Shown here piece after piece: positions 48,355 through 61,219 of a stretch of DNA of 64,000 nucleotides. The notes beneath the pieces are model-generated. The model was not told where the DNA came from and ran no database searches. It saw only the letters and a list, made by a program, of their open reading frames with translations. Within the stretch, counting starts at the first letter, position 1; every line of letters begins with the position of its first letter. Position numbers and translations under genes: made by a program. Origin of the DNA: Hemerocallis citrina (Eukaryota > Streptophyta > Magnoliopsida > Asparagales > Asphodelaceae); the NCBI GenBank assembly GCA_017893485.1, contig CM030364.1, positions 248,423,122-248,487,121 on the forward strand, written 5' to 3'.

Positions 48355-50159
48355 TTTTTTTTTTTTGATAAAGATGACCCTGTATCGCTTCATTAATGCG
48401 AAATTAAAGAAACATAGTAGTACTATTTACAATAAGGCCAAAGACCGCCATCTAAAATCTAAAATACAAAATACATCTATGAAGCTAAATTATGAAAGCA
48501 AATAAAGATACAAGGGTAGCTATCTGACGACCCCTCCTGTGGCATGTTCCACATCAACGGTGCTGCTTTCAAGACCTCTTGAAATTGATAAGGTCTTTCC
48601 CCTGCTCTGCAACTTCCTGGCCCATCTATTCTTCCTCTTCCATGCGAAGCCTTTTCATTGCCCCCCCTATTTCCTGTCCAATCATGAGACAAAGATATAA
48701 TTTTATGCATGATAGAAGAAAGTGAACAGCTAATATTTTGAAAGCATAAATCATTTTTGTTTAACCACAAGCACCACATTGTGGCTGTTGCCATCACTCC
48801 CCATGCTTCTCTATCTTCCTTTCTAACTAGTTCTACCCACCACCGACCCCATACCTCTGAACTAGACACCAGCATTTCTACCACCCCAAAATCAAGGCTG
48901 ACTACCTCCCAAGCTAGTTTTGCCTTAATACAAGAGAATAATATATGATTCGTATCTTTGTCTTCCGTCAAGCAAGCCTCGCATTTGATCTCCACTTGTA
49001 TATTCCTTTTTCTGAGATTGACCTTTGATAGAATGGCATCATTCATGACTAGCCAAACAAAAACTTTAACCCTCAGTGGTACCCATAGCTTCCAAATGAT
49101 CGCTTGTACATTGATGCTACTGAGAATTCCCCTGAGGGTTGTAACATCCAATCTCTATTGTCGTCCTCTTCGTTGTTGAATCGTCCTTTTGCTCTAATAA
49201 ACCAATTAAGTTCTGTTAACTCTGAGACTGCCTCACTGGTTAAATTTCCTTTGACAACCAGCTTTAGTCTCTGCTTCTGCCATACATCCGATACCATCGT
49301 ATCATTATTAATTGTAGCCTCTGCAGCTGCTCGGAATAAATTCATCAATGTCCTGTCCCCACACCATTTATCCCGCCAGAATCTAATGTCCTTTCCGCTT
49401 CCAACTCTGCATCTAGTGTTAGAGTGATACAAGACTCCCACCTTTGCTACTCCTTTCCAAATTCGCGAGGACTTGCCGAAAATGGTTTTCCCACCGAATC
49501 GACTTGATTTCCTCCATCTATATTTATTAAACGATTTACACCACCAGTTCTTCTGTCGTCTCCTCATCTTCCACCACCATTTTCTCAGCAAGGCTCTGTT
49601 CATATCTCTTATGTTCTGAATACCTAGACTTCCATATTCTTTTCTTTTGCACACTCTACCCCAATTGACTAAAGGTAATCCTCCATTGGATTCCTCGGTA
49701 CCTTTCCAAAGAAATCTTCTTCGTACTTTGTCAATCTTCTGAATTACCCACTGCGGAAGCTCGTATACTGACATAAGGTAAGTTGGGAGACTGCTTAGAA
49801 CTGAATTTAATAGTGTGATTCTTCCACCTAGAGTAAGTAATCTTCCTTTCCAACCTGATAGTTTATTATCAATTTTATCTATCAATGGCTGCCAGTCTTC
49901 TCTTTGTAGTGCTCCAGGTCTTATCGGAATCCCTAAATACACCAATGGAAAGTGGCCCGCTTTGCATCCAAAGAAACTCTTGATGTCATCGATGGGGATA
50001 GAGATTTGAGTGCTAATCGGAAGAACACAAGTCTTTGCGCTGTTCACAGTCATCCCCGACCAGAGCCGAAAGCACTGCAGGACCATACTAATAGCCTTCA
50101 TTTCTTCCTCTGTTGCTACTCCGAATAATAGTGTATCGTCTGCATATTGTGCTCCCCGA
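48355..50159 (-). pseudogene. L1-type LINE, 5'-truncated
   Basis: On the minus strand it begins within reverse transcriptase at the catalytic box QYADDTLLFG (about 50150), continues through GRITLLNSVLSSLPTYLMS and GLPLVNWGRVC (49850-49650), then a zf-RVT-like end (VFVWLVMNDAIL, CLTEDKDTNHILFSC; 49060-48930), and closes in a poly(A) tail seen as T12 at about 48355-48366. Two long open frames (50101-49073 and 49151-48477) overlap, showing one frameshift. 5' truncation at the RT is normal for L1 insertion. Relatively young: long open frames remain. Confidence 0.88.
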
Positions 50160-50417
50160 CAATTTAGTCAGTCGCTGGAAGAAAGGAAAGCTAGGGTTCA
50201 GGTGGAGAAAGATTCATTACCTTGTAGAAAGGGGAGGGGGTCTGGTATTTATAGACAAAGAGAGTGGGTGCCCTATCCCTAATGGGTCGGGTTGACCCGT
50301 TTTTCTGTGGGCCTGAACCAGCAGATGGCCTGTTGGGTCCTCAGGCCTGATGATCTGAGATGAGCAAATTTTGAGGGGATCAGATGGCTCTGATCGCACT
50401 AGAAATATTTACCCACA
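50157..50417 (-). repeat. partial LTR cut by the LINE junction
   Basis: On the minus strand it begins TGTGGGTAAATA after a purine-rich GTTGAGGGAAGATATTGA, has CTATAAATACC (near 50260) and ends at the LINE boundary inside the box ACTGACTAAATTGTCGG. It resembles the LTR at 60347-61141. The stretch 50418-50599 is probably its 3' internal flank; no gene is recognised there. Confidence 0.5.
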
Positions 50418-50599
50418 TCAATATCTTCCCTCAACTTATGACACTTTTGTTTAATTTGATTGCAATCTTCATCTTTCTCTAATTTAGGTATATGTATCAT
50501 TAATCATGTATTTCTTCCTGTTGGGCAAACATTAAATACAACTTCTTGATTGAATAGAAATGGCATGAATATCTTATCTAAATCATCCCACATAAACCC

Positions 50600-51353
50600 T
50601 GATATTAGTAAAAATAGAACCAAATTGGGAAAATTCAAATTGGGCACGAATTTTAAAGCTCTCAAGGGTAAAACGGTAAATTCCACCTTCGTAAAAAGGA
50701 GTTAGGTTTCTTTCAAGCCCAGCTACTTAAAATTGATTTGTCAAACTGGGTTGTCATAACAGCCCAACTTGAAGGAGTTCCTGATTATTTAAAAATTATT
50801 TTAATCTTATAATTATCTATAAGAGACGGTTTTAAAACCATATATCTTTAAAAGACAAGAGTCCTAACTCTATCTCCATAACCACTTTTATTTCTTCATG
50901 AAGAAGAAAGTCAACTAACCCTATCTCTTTGTCAAGAGAAGGGTAACCGAGCATATCTCTTCATGAAGAAGAGAATAGTCAACTCTATCAAAACATCCGA
51001 AAGTAGAGATAGATCTATACCTTGAAATGGCCCCCAAAGCGACTATAAATACCTCATGACCTCCACAGGAACAAGTTAATCAGTATTTTTCCACTAAAAA
51101 CTTTCATATCTTTCTGAGTTCTGACTTGAGCATCGGAGGGTTTGTCTCCGGGGCCAACCCCGGTGTTTCATACTTTTGAAAATTAATTGGAGCAATTGTC
51201 ACCATCCATATAAGATCCAACAGTTCAAACGAGTCAGATTCAGGAATCAAGATCAGTTGAAAATAGTCAACATCAGTGAAAACTAAAAGTCAACTCTTTT
51301 TCTTGTTTCTAAAAAGACTTCATAGCATCTATTTGCTCCTACACACAGAAACA
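50600..51353 (+). repeat. 5' LTR of the Tat-type element
   Basis: Starts TGATATTAGTAAAAATAG, matching the solo LTR at 2687-3255, and ends CAGAAACA just before the primer site. It carries CTGACTTGAGCATCGGAGGG at 51121-51140. 754 bp. Confidence 0.75.
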
Positions 51354-51355
51354 AA

Positions 51356-51374
51356 TTGGTGTCATCTATGGGAA
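51356..51374 (+). other. primer binding site region
   Basis: TTGGTGTCATCTATGGGAA resembles the TGGCGCC-type sites of Tat elements, decayed by transitions. The exact tRNA was not determined. Confidence 0.6.
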
Positions 51375-51478
51375 TATAAAAGGAATCCAACTAAAACTCA
51401 CAGATAAAAAATCACTTTTTTCAGCCATGCATCTAAAAGGAAAAGGGAAGGCAGCGACCTCAATCCAATGAGCCAACC

Positions 51479-52551
51479 CTCTTCCTCCAAACCCTCCTTT
51501 TGATGACACCCCTCCTGCCCCTCAGTAGGATCAACCCGCTCAACTGGATGAACCTCTTCAGCCGGAACAGTCCCAATAGCCTACCCAACCTCCCTCCAAA
51601 GAGGCTTCATTGGGGTGCTCCCTAAGAAGTCAACACCATGTGCAGCATCTTGGTGATGCCCTCTAGGGTGCACCCTGTGGCTCCCCAAGTGCAGCAGGAC
51701 CTCCGCCAGATCATAATATCCAGACAGCAAGGGTCTAACCTCTAAGTTCGCTGGAATGAACGGCGAGCCCAAGACAAGGTCCCCCCATCTAGCATGCTAG
51801 TAAAGCAAGAGGGAACCCTCTACTCAACGTCAGGGATGCAGAAGAACCCTCTCCCCCAGAGGGGGAAGAAGTCATCATTCTCCAAGGGGACAAAGAATGA
51901 CTCATCCCCTTCGCGAGAGAAGGAACCCAACTCCAACAAGCCAATCAGCCCCCAGGAGGTAGAGAGGAAGAAGCACCCATCACCAGGGCAGAGTTTCGGA
52001 ACTTCAAAAATGAGATCCTTCAAGCCCTCGATGTCGTTCCTACAAACTAGCCTTCATCGCTCCATTCCTCTACAACATGAGGAGTCTCATGGGTCCAATA
52101 GATCCGAAGAACATGACAACATCGTCTTCCACTACCTCCAAAAGATGGAAGACCGTCTAGCACTGCTGAAACAAGAAAAGGAAAGACATGAAGGAACATA
52201 TCGCCCCATCCGACCCCCCCTCCCCCTTCTTTAGAAAAATCATCGAGGCTCATGTTCCTGTCAACTTCAAAATTCCAGCCTTTGATTCATACAATGGAGA
52301 GTCCGACTCGGTATACCACATTTAGCGTTTCAAAACCCTCATGATGATCTACCAAGCATCCGACTCCCTCCTCTGCAAGAATTTTCCAATAACCCTGAAG
52401 GGACCAGCACGAGAGTGGTTCTCTCATCTCTGTCCAGGGTCCATCTTCTCCTTCAATCAGCTTGAGGAACTCTTCCTCCTACACTTCATCACCAGCTGCA
52501 AGATAAAGAAGACAAGGGCCTCCTTACTTGACTTGAAGCAAAGGGACAAGG
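51479..52551 (+). pseudogene. Tat gag, first part
   Basis: The frame is broken, but the core reads NFKIPAFDSYNGESD, FPITLKGPAREWFSHL and FNQLEELFLLHF, the retrotransposon gag signature. Stops occur near 51478, 52232 and 52324. The coding sequence is cut at 52551 by a solo LTR and resumes at 55996 with SLKSYVQHF. Confidence 0.75.
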
Positions 52552-55500
52552 TGTAATACCCCAGATTTTTAAATAATACTTTTAAGATTAATAAATTAAT
52601 TAAAATGATTTTTTGTGATTTAATAGTATTTTTCTGAAATTTACCTTTTTACACGTGCAAAACACGTGCAATTATTTTTCTGGGAAGTTCAAAGTAAAAA
52701 ATTATTTTGGAAAAACTCATTATTTATTATTAGATATTATTTGTGAATTTTATGTATTTTTTTATCATTATTTGACCTATTTGCAGATATTACAAAAAGA
52801 TTGATTTTTGTGTAAAATTACCACTTGGAGTGAAAACTCCAGATTTTCAGACTTTTGGTCTAGTCTACTCAGAGGTAAAGAGTTTAATTTTTTTTATAAT
52901 AAATTTGGTTTATTTGCAAGTTTTGATAAAGAAGGGTCTTTTGCAAATTGCCACTTAGATGGGCAAAAGTACAATTTCATTTTTCTGGGTTTTCAAAACA
53001 GTGTCGACTGATATTAGAGATATTATTCTTGTTTTTAAATCTCAATTAAGATGGTTTTATTTAATTTCCAAGTATAAGGATCTATATATGTAAAGATATA
53101 TTTAAAAGATGTATTTAACAAATCTATTCAAAACCCTAGATACCCTCAATCTCGACCTATATAGGGTGAGGTGTAGCCATCTCTTTGCTGCACAACACAA
53201 AGGGATTTCTTATTATTATTATTTTTCTTGGAGTTTTAAAGCGAGGATCTTGGTTTTCTTACGAATGGGGGATTTTTCTTATTTCTTTATTATCTTCGGT
53301 TGATTCTTCAATAAGGTGAGTGACATATATTTGTTTTCTTATTGTTCTAAGCATGTTGTATGTGATGATTTATTTATTAGAAATCATGTTAGATAATGGT
53401 TTGTCGATATAATGAATTTTATGAGTAGATGAATTAAAAAGTGAATCCTTTCATGAAACTACACTATTGATGCTTGAAACCCTAATTTGATGACTTGAGA
53501 ATTGTTAATAACCTAATATAATTCATGGGTATATTGTTTTTCATTCACATTGTTGCTGATTTGAATGTTTATGTTATGAAATCATATGATTATATTGCAT
53601 GAAAGCAAACAAAACTTCATCTGTACTAGGTATATTAAGAATTGCTCTGTTTGGATGGTTTGATGAGAAAAAACTTGATTATATATATGTATTAATTGTA
53701 GATATTCATGGAAAACAAATGTTAATGATTGTATATGTGTTTGATGAGTACAAGAGTGGTTTTTGAATTAAAAAGAATCAAGTTTTGAAAGGTGATGTGG
53801 GGTTTTTGCTCGGGTCTGATTGTATACCGACCGAAAGTTGGATTTTGTGTGTTTTGTAAAGTTTTCGATTGAATCTTGCTTTGTTTCATACTGAGATTGT
53901 CTCAACACTATACTACTTCTTATTGATGAGATTTGATGCTTTAACTGATGCAAAAACACACTCATATACACATATATGTATCTATATTCACTATTTTGAA
54001 GATTTCGATGAAATTTGTTCTTTTATGGATGTGATATGGTTTTGGTTTGTTTTATAAACTTCTATATGTTATACAAGTTATATCCAACTATCTCAGGAAT
54101 TTAGTTTTTACAAATTTGCGTTTTTATAAAGTAAATCGATGTATCAGTTTAAAACATGCACAGATTTTCAAAACTGCAACCTGCTATAGGTGATAGTCGA
54201 ACGAACTAAAGTCGACAGTCGACTGGTTAGTTGCTGAATTTCATATTTTGTTTGTAATAATAATTGACTACTTCGTCTTTGAACTGAAGTCGACAGTTGA
54301 CTGATGGTTTTCTTGAATTTTGGATTTTCGCAGGATAGTCGCTGACCATGCTCAATAGTCGCCTGTCACCATCCTGACTGATGGTTTTCTTGAGTTTTCG
54401 ATTTTCGCAGGATAGTCGACTGGCCATTGCGACAGTCGACTATCATTGTTCTGGCTGATGGGTTTTTTGAGTTTTCTGATGTTTTCTTTAAATGATTGGT
54501 TCCTCGATATTGTGGGTTATTAATCTACTGTTTTTAAATGATGTTTTGTTACAGATTACAGTATTTTACAAAGAGTTGTATTTTGTTTATATAGACTTCT
54601 AACTTGTTCTTCTATAACTTCATATAGTAACATATATATATTTCCTTTAAAGAAATTGATGTTTTGTGATATTCTACGACTTCAAAATATGGTTTTCTGT
54701 TATTTAATGGATTTAATATTTTATTTGAATTCTGGAATTTTTTGAGTACATTATATAGATTTGGATTTTTGTTGATTTAAGAAGTTTTCTTCATATAATC
54801 GTTTTGATGATAGATTTGTGAGTTTTATTGAAAGTTTTGGTATTGATGGTTGAGCTATGAGACTTTAAAGTTTGAGTGGGGCCTTAGCTACCGGAGGTTG
54901 AGATTTTGGTTGTTTTTCAGTTGAGTTAAGCCCGATAGGGTACACCAACTCTAAGAGATTCGAAATCTAATAAATAATTAATTAACCGAACAAGATAAGG
55001 ACAGACACTAGATGGTGATATGATAAAATGTGTGCAAACGTTAGTTATGGACTTCAGGATGATCCAAGGAGTGAGATATTTCCCAGTATTTTGGGACGAT
55101 GGACGTATGGGCCACAGAGTGATCTGTGGAGTGGGATTGATCTCTAGTATTCTGAGGACGAGAGCGATGCTCATGGGATGTTTGTGCAATGAGGGTTCCA
55201 GGATGACCTGCGGAGTGAGGCAATCTCCAGTTTCTAGGACGATGGACGTAAGGGCCACAGGATGATCTGCGGGTGGAATTAGCCTCTAGTATTCCAAGGG
55301 CGAGAACCAATACTTGCAGAATGTCTAAATCTCATAGTAGTCATCGTAGTAGGATTAGTTGCATAGCTAGGGATTTAACCCTATCAAGTGGAGAACGATA
55401 AGGGCTTGCACTATGTAGAGTGGGATGCATGGAATCCGACAAGTATGCATTAGAGAGTCAGCATATAGCATTGGTGTTTTCTTGATCTGGTTTTATGCAT

Positions 55501-55995
55501 GCTATTTTCTGTTTTTCTACATTTGACACTTAGTCTAGTTTCACTTGATGTTTTTATGTTTTACTTAATTTTATTTCTTATTTCATTTATTCTTGCTGTT
55601 GATACATGTTGTTTATGACTCTATGCCTTATGTTCTAATCATGTTGCATTTATTTTTATGCCACTCACATTGTTATGGCTGACCCCTGTAGTTTGGGGGT
55701 TAGGGTTATCACTAGCCTCATGTTTTACAGGTAGGTACTTATAGCTTGGGATTTGGATGCTTGTTCTAGATTGATGCTATGTCTTATGTAAATTGTAAAA
55801 GAATGTGTTGTAAAAGAAAGAATTTGAAATTCAAGGTGTTTGTTTTCCGCTGTACTTTGTAAAGAATTAATGTTATAAAAGTTGAGAAAAGAATTTATCT
55901 GTGTTTTGGATATGTTTACTATTACAATTGAGGTTGATGCCGAAAATTGTGCAACGTATTTCTAAGATATTATATTGGAAATTTAGGGCGCTACA
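52552..55995 (+). repeat. 3.4-kb gypsy-type solo LTR nested in gag
   Basis: Begins TGTAATACCCCAGA and ends GGGCGCTACA. The gag frame continues on both sides. Flanks CAAGG and CAGAG match at three of five bases. It contains AGTCGACT-like palindromes and a 77-bp tandem duplication (54190-54440). The same family recurs reversed at 59249-60346. Confidence 0.8.
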
Positions 55996-56640
55996 CAGAG
56001 ATTCCCTCAAGAGTTATGTTCAACACTTCACTGCTGAGTCGAGATCCATCCCCTCACTTAATTCAGTCGTAGCCACGGCTGCCTTCAGGTAAAATATGAA
56101 TCATAACCACCTCAAAACTTCTTTTGTCAAAAGACCCCTCGGGACCTCGTGACTTCTCCGACCTCCTTCAAATAGTCGAGAAGTATATCTGAGTGGAAGA
56201 TGCTATTCGACCCCAAGAACAGAAGTTGCCTTCATCTGGGAACAAACAAAAGAGAACCAATGAAAACTGACCCAAGAAGACCCAGAACGATGCCAAAGGC
56301 TAGTGTCGTCCATTCCCAGTGCCCTGATTTAAGAAATACACTCCGCTTATTGCCAACATCTCTTCCATTCTCATGGAAGTTGATAAGGAGGGACTCATTC
56401 AACCTCCTCCTAAGATGAACACCTCAAGCAAGAGAAGGGATAAGAACAAGTGATACGCGCTTCACAAAGATCATTGACATCTCACAGATGACTGTTGAGC
56501 CCTCAAATATGAACTTGAAGCCCTGCTCCGATGGGGATACCTCGCCAGGTTCGCCCAAAGGAACAATACCGAACCTCCTCTAATAAGAGGAGCTAACAAG
56601 CGACCAAAATGGCCTTCCGAGTCCTAAGGCTCGGGTCACA
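55996..56640 (+). pseudogene. Tat gag, second part with knuckle region
   Basis: Resumes with SLKSYVQHF. Later fragments resemble the nucleic-acid-binding part of Tat gag (ALHKDH, LKYELEALLRWGYLARF), broken by stops and shifts. No complete CCHC knuckle remains. Confidence 0.65.
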
Positions 56641-59248
56641 TGGAAGTATTCCACTCCATCCATGAGGGATCTAGGGGGGGGGAGTGGTTTGTCTAACTCC
56701 TTAAGGAAAGTGTTTATCCATGAAGTGAACTCAGTACAAAACACTCCCCTTCCTAAAAGCTCGGGGTTCTAATCACATTCTCAGACCAAGACCTCGAAGG
56801 TGTTTGAATACCTCACTGTGAAGCACTTGTAATTAGCATATGTATGGCCAATCATGAGGTGTGCCGCATCCTGCTAGATAATGACATCTCGGTAAACATT
56901 TTTTTACTGAATGTATTCAATAATTTTTTTTGCTGAATGTGTTCGAGGGCCTCAAGCTCAAACAAGACTATCTTAAACCCGCAGAGTACACCCTTTATGG
57001 ATTCTCTGGAGCCCCAGTTTAGATCGAATGAATAGTCACCCTTGACGTAACTGTGGGGAAAAATTTAGTTACCCGCACGAAAGCACTCGATTTCATGGTT
57101 GTCGACATGAAGTCCGCCTACAACTGCATCTTTAGTCGCCCGGGGTTAGCAGCTCTTCACGCGGTTGCCTCAGTCTTCCATATGAAAATGAAGTTCACTA
57201 CAGCAGCATGGGCTGGGAACGTCAAAGGAAGCTAAGGAGCTGCTTAGGCATGTTACACTGACACAATGAGGGGCTCGGTCCTCCCCCTCAATGCTATGGA
57301 ACGCCCCCAAGATAAGGGACAAGCTAGCTCTAAACCATAGAAGAACTAGCAGAAATCTCCTTATCCCAGAAGGATCAAGCTAAGTGCTTCTGGGTAAGCA
57401 AGGCACTCCCCCATCAAGTCATGGAGTAACTCATCACTTGCATTAGGGAGAATCGAGATAATTTCACTTGGACCACCTTAGACATGCCAGACATATCTGA
57501 AGATCTAATCATGCACCGATTAAGTGTGAACCTAGAAGTCAAACCCGTCCAATAGAAGCGCCGCAAGTTTGCCCCCGAAAGGCAGTAAGTAGTCAAGGAA
57601 GAAGTCGAGAAACTCCTAGCTGCCCGCTTCATTCAAGAAGTTAGCTATCCCGAGTGGCTAGCGAATGTGGTGATGGTCAAGAAAGCCAACGGTAAATGGA
57701 GAATCTGCATAGACTTCACCTACCTCAACAAAGAATGTCCGAAGGACCCCTTTCTTCTATCAAGCATAGAAGTCTTGATCGATTCCACCTTAGACCATGA
57801 GCTTTTAAGCTTCGTGGACACCTTCTCAGGATACAACCTGATCCAAATGTTTTCACCAGACATCCCGAAGTAGTCCGTCACCACAGACCAAGGATTCTAC
57901 TGCTATCGAGTCATGCCATTTGGGCTAAAGAATGTCAGAGCCATATATTAGTGCTTGGTGAACCAAGTCTTCAAGGAAAAATCCGGCTGAAACATGGAGG
58001 TATATGTGGATGATATGCTCGTGAAGAGCCTCAGGAAAGAAGACCACGTGGCTAACCTATAAGAAGCCTTTGATGTACTGCAGAGACACAACATGAAACT
58101 GAATCTCTCGAAATGTGCCTTCAGGTCTCCTCGGGGAAGTTCTTAGGGTTCATGGTAGGCAAAGAGGAATCAAAGCCAACTCTGAGAAGACCAAAGCCAT
58201 ACTTAACATGTCTCCCCCGTCTACATCAAAGAAGTCCAAAAGCTCACTTGACGCCTCACCACCATTGGGCACTTTCTCTCCATGTCTGGGGAGATGTGTC
58301 TCCTGTTCTTCTAAGCTCTCCGAGAAGCAAATAATTTTGAGTGGGGAGAAGAACAAAAAGTAGCCTTTGAACGACTCAAAGCACAACTTTTCAATCCTCC
58401 ACTTTTTAGCAAGCCCAAGCTGGAAGAGGTCTTCTACCAATACTTGGCTAGCTCAGATCAGACCTTCAATGTCGTCTTGGTAAGGGAAGAGGGCAGGACA
58501 CAGAATCCAGTCTATTATGTAAGAAAGGTACTCCACGATGCCAAGTTCCAATACTCAAATATGGGGATGATGGCCTATGCACTAGTCACAGTTGCCCGAA
58601 AATTCCGTCCTTACTTCCAAGCACACTCCATCTGGGTCCTCACTGACCAGCCAGTTACAAAAGTACTCCACTAGCTAGAAAGCTTCGGGAGATTTATGAA
58701 GTGGTCTATTGAGTTGAGTCAACATGATATCACTTATCGACCGACAACAGCAATAAAGGTCTAAGCCTTGGCCGAATTCATCGTCGAAAGTACCATTCCT
58801 AATACCCCCGCGGAAGGAGACAACCTCCACTTTGGAGTTTCTATGTGGATGGGTCCTCTTGCCTTGAAGGGAGTGGAGCCAGAGTCATCTTGCTCGGTCC
58901 CGACGAGTTCACTCTCCAATACTCGTTGTGGCTCAACTTCCCAGCTTCCAATAATGAGGCCGAGTATGAAGCTCTCATCGCCATACTTCTCCTAGAAAGG
59001 AAGTTGGGGCACAAAAGTTGGAATATTTAGCGACTCCCAACTGGTAGTGAACCAAATCCAGGGTAATATGAAGCCAAAGATGACCCATGATCAAGTACTT
59101 AGCCTATGCGAAACTTATGTCCACTTTCAAAAATGCCGAGTCACTCTCATCCCACGCGAGGAATATAGGCAAGCAGATGTCACCTTCAAGCTAGCCTCCT
59201 CATCGTTCGATGGACTCGACCATACTGTGCTCATCGAGGTTGTACTTG
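56640..59248 (+). pseudogene. Tat pol remnant (protease trace, RT, RNase H, second RNase H)
   Basis: A weak protease trace lies near 56840-56930 (NHEV-like and LLDND). The RT is clear: VKKANGKWRICIDFTYLNK (57680-57735), FSGYNLIQM and the catalytic box VYVDDMLVKS (about 58000-58030). RNase H follows (YYVRKVLHDAKFQYS, WVLTDQPV). The second, archaeal-like RNase H reads YVDGSSCLEGSGA and NNEAEYEAL (58840-58980). Stops and frameshifts throughout. Broken off at 59248. Confidence 0.85.
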
Positions 59249-60346
59249 TAGCGCTCCGAATTTTCAATATAATATCTCAGAAATACGTGGTACAATTCCA
59301 AAATCAACTTCAATGTAATCATAAACATAGCAACCAAATACAGAAAAAATTTAAAACTTTTTATTACATCAATTGTTTACAAAACACAGCGGAAAATTAA
59401 ACCCTTGAATTACAATTTCTTTCTTTTACAACACATTCTTTTACAATTTACATAAGTCATATATCATTCTACCCCATGAATCCAAATCCCAAGCTAAAGG
59501 CACCTACCTTTAAAATATGAGGCTAGAGATAACCCTAACTCCTAAAACTACAGGGGTTAGCCATAACGGTGTGAGTGACGAAAAAAATAAATACAACATA
59601 AATAAAACATGAAACATAGATTTATAAACAACATATATTAAAAGCAGGAATAAAATGAAATAAGAAATAACAATAAGTAAAACATGAAAACATCAAGTGA
59701 GTTAGTCTAAGTGTCAAGTGTAGAAAACAGGAAAATACATGCATGAAACCAAGTCAAGAAAACACCAATGCTATATGCTGACTCTCTAATGTATACTTAT
59801 CGAATTCTATGCATCCCACTCTACATAGGTCCGGTGCAAGCCCTTATTGTTCTCCACTTGATAGGGTTTAATCCCCCGTTATGCAACCAATCCTACCACG
59901 ATGACTACTACGAGATATAAATAAACTGTGAGTATTAGCCCATGCCCCAATAATTTCGGAGGTCAATCTCTATCCACAGATAATTCCGAAGACTATTTCA
60001 CTCACACCTAGGAATCTTCGAGAATATCCCACACCGCAAGCTATGGCGCCTCATCACAAGAATACTCCATGAGTGTCGCCTCAATTCCGATAATTCCGGA
60101 GATCAATCCCACACCACAGGTAATTCCGGAGACTATCACACACACCTCGATAATTTTGGGGATTATCTCACACCTCAAGCCATACTGAGGTCCATAACCC
60201 ATGTTCTCATTTCATCATAACACCATCTAGTGTCTGTCCTTATCTTGTTAAGTTAATTAATTAATTACAAATCTCCTAGAGTTGGTATACCCTACCGGAC
60301 TTAACTCAATTGATCAACAACAAAATCATAAAATCTCAACAGCCGG
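59249..60346 (-). repeat. partial LTR, same family as 52552-55995, reversed
   Basis: On the minus strand it ends at 59249 in CGGAGCGCTACA, and its last kilobase aligns with 54890-55995 (shared ATATTATATTG, GTAGGTGCCT-like, GAGTTAAG and AGGGTATACCAACTC). It stops at 60346 inside the homologous region, where the Tat-type LTR starts. Confidence 0.75.
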
Positions 60347-61141
60347 TGATGCGGTTTATTTCTGGGAGACGTGTGGATGCACCAGGTGTGAGTTCGGACT
60401 CAATTTGTATTTGAAGGAGAATGCTGCTCGTCTGACGACCCTTGGATGACCGGGCGGAACCTGTGGCGACCTCGGGGTGATTCGGAGATATGGGCTCGGA
60501 TCAGAAGATTCAGATCCGAGGTCTTGTGTACCTGCAGACGGTCCTGAAACACCGGGGTTTGTCCCGGTGGCGGACCCTCCGACGATCTAGTCAGTCTCTG
60601 TGAGAGAGTAGCAATAACTAGGTGAATTTAAGTGGAAAAAGATTGATTACCTCCAAAAGGTGGGTGAGGGTCTAGTATTTATAGAGAACCCCAACCGGGT
60701 TTGGTTCCGTTTGGGGCCGGGTCTGGACCCGAAAGCCCATGGGCCTGACGTGGCAGAGGGCCCAGGGGGTTTAGGGCTGACGTGGCAATACCAGGAGTGG
60801 TATAGGGCTGACGTGGCAAAACCCGGGGTGGTATTTGGAGTTGACAGGGCAGATCATGGGGCTCCTGTGCTCCTGGGAGGATCTGAGGGCATGGGCTGCG
60901 CCAAGTCATCTTCCTTCTACACCAGGATGGTAGGACGGCTTGGAGGGCTGTCGTGGATCGGAGGCCGAGGGCCATAGTCGCTCATCGGATACAAGGAGTC
61001 CGGATCTGTGGGGGTGAACTGGAGACTCGGCGCCGACCCTGCGGTGGTTCGAGGCCGAACTATAATGCTATTTTTACCTTTCTTGAGTGAGAGCTGTATT
61101 GGGCCCTGGTAGGGCCTCCAGACCATTTTTACCCTACCACA
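60347..61141 (-). repeat. 3' LTR of the second Tat-type element
   Basis: On the minus strand it begins TGTGGTAGGGTAAAAATGG (61141; a start two bases earlier is possible), has CTATAAATACTAG (near 60680) and the box CTGACTAGATCGTCGGAGGG (60594-60575), and ends near CCGCATCA at 60347. A purine tract GGAGTGGGGGGCT (61157-61145) precedes it. Confidence 0.65.
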
Positions 61142-61219
61142 CAAGCCCCCCACTCCTACGGGGGTGCGGGAGCTAGCCTGGGAGGAGTGTTCCTGGTCGT
61201 GAAAATGGAATGGCAAATC

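Larger units (their letters stand above)
50600..59248 (+). mobile_element. Tat-type Ty3/gypsy retrotransposon, decayed, right end missing
   Basis: 5' LTR 50600-51353, primer site, gag, protease trace, RT, RNase H and a second RNase H on the plus strand; the second RNase H is diagnostic of the Tat group. Gag is interrupted by a solo LTR at 52552. The body stops at 59248 where a reversed LTR begins. Integrase and 3' LTR are not seen in the window. Confidence 0.82.
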
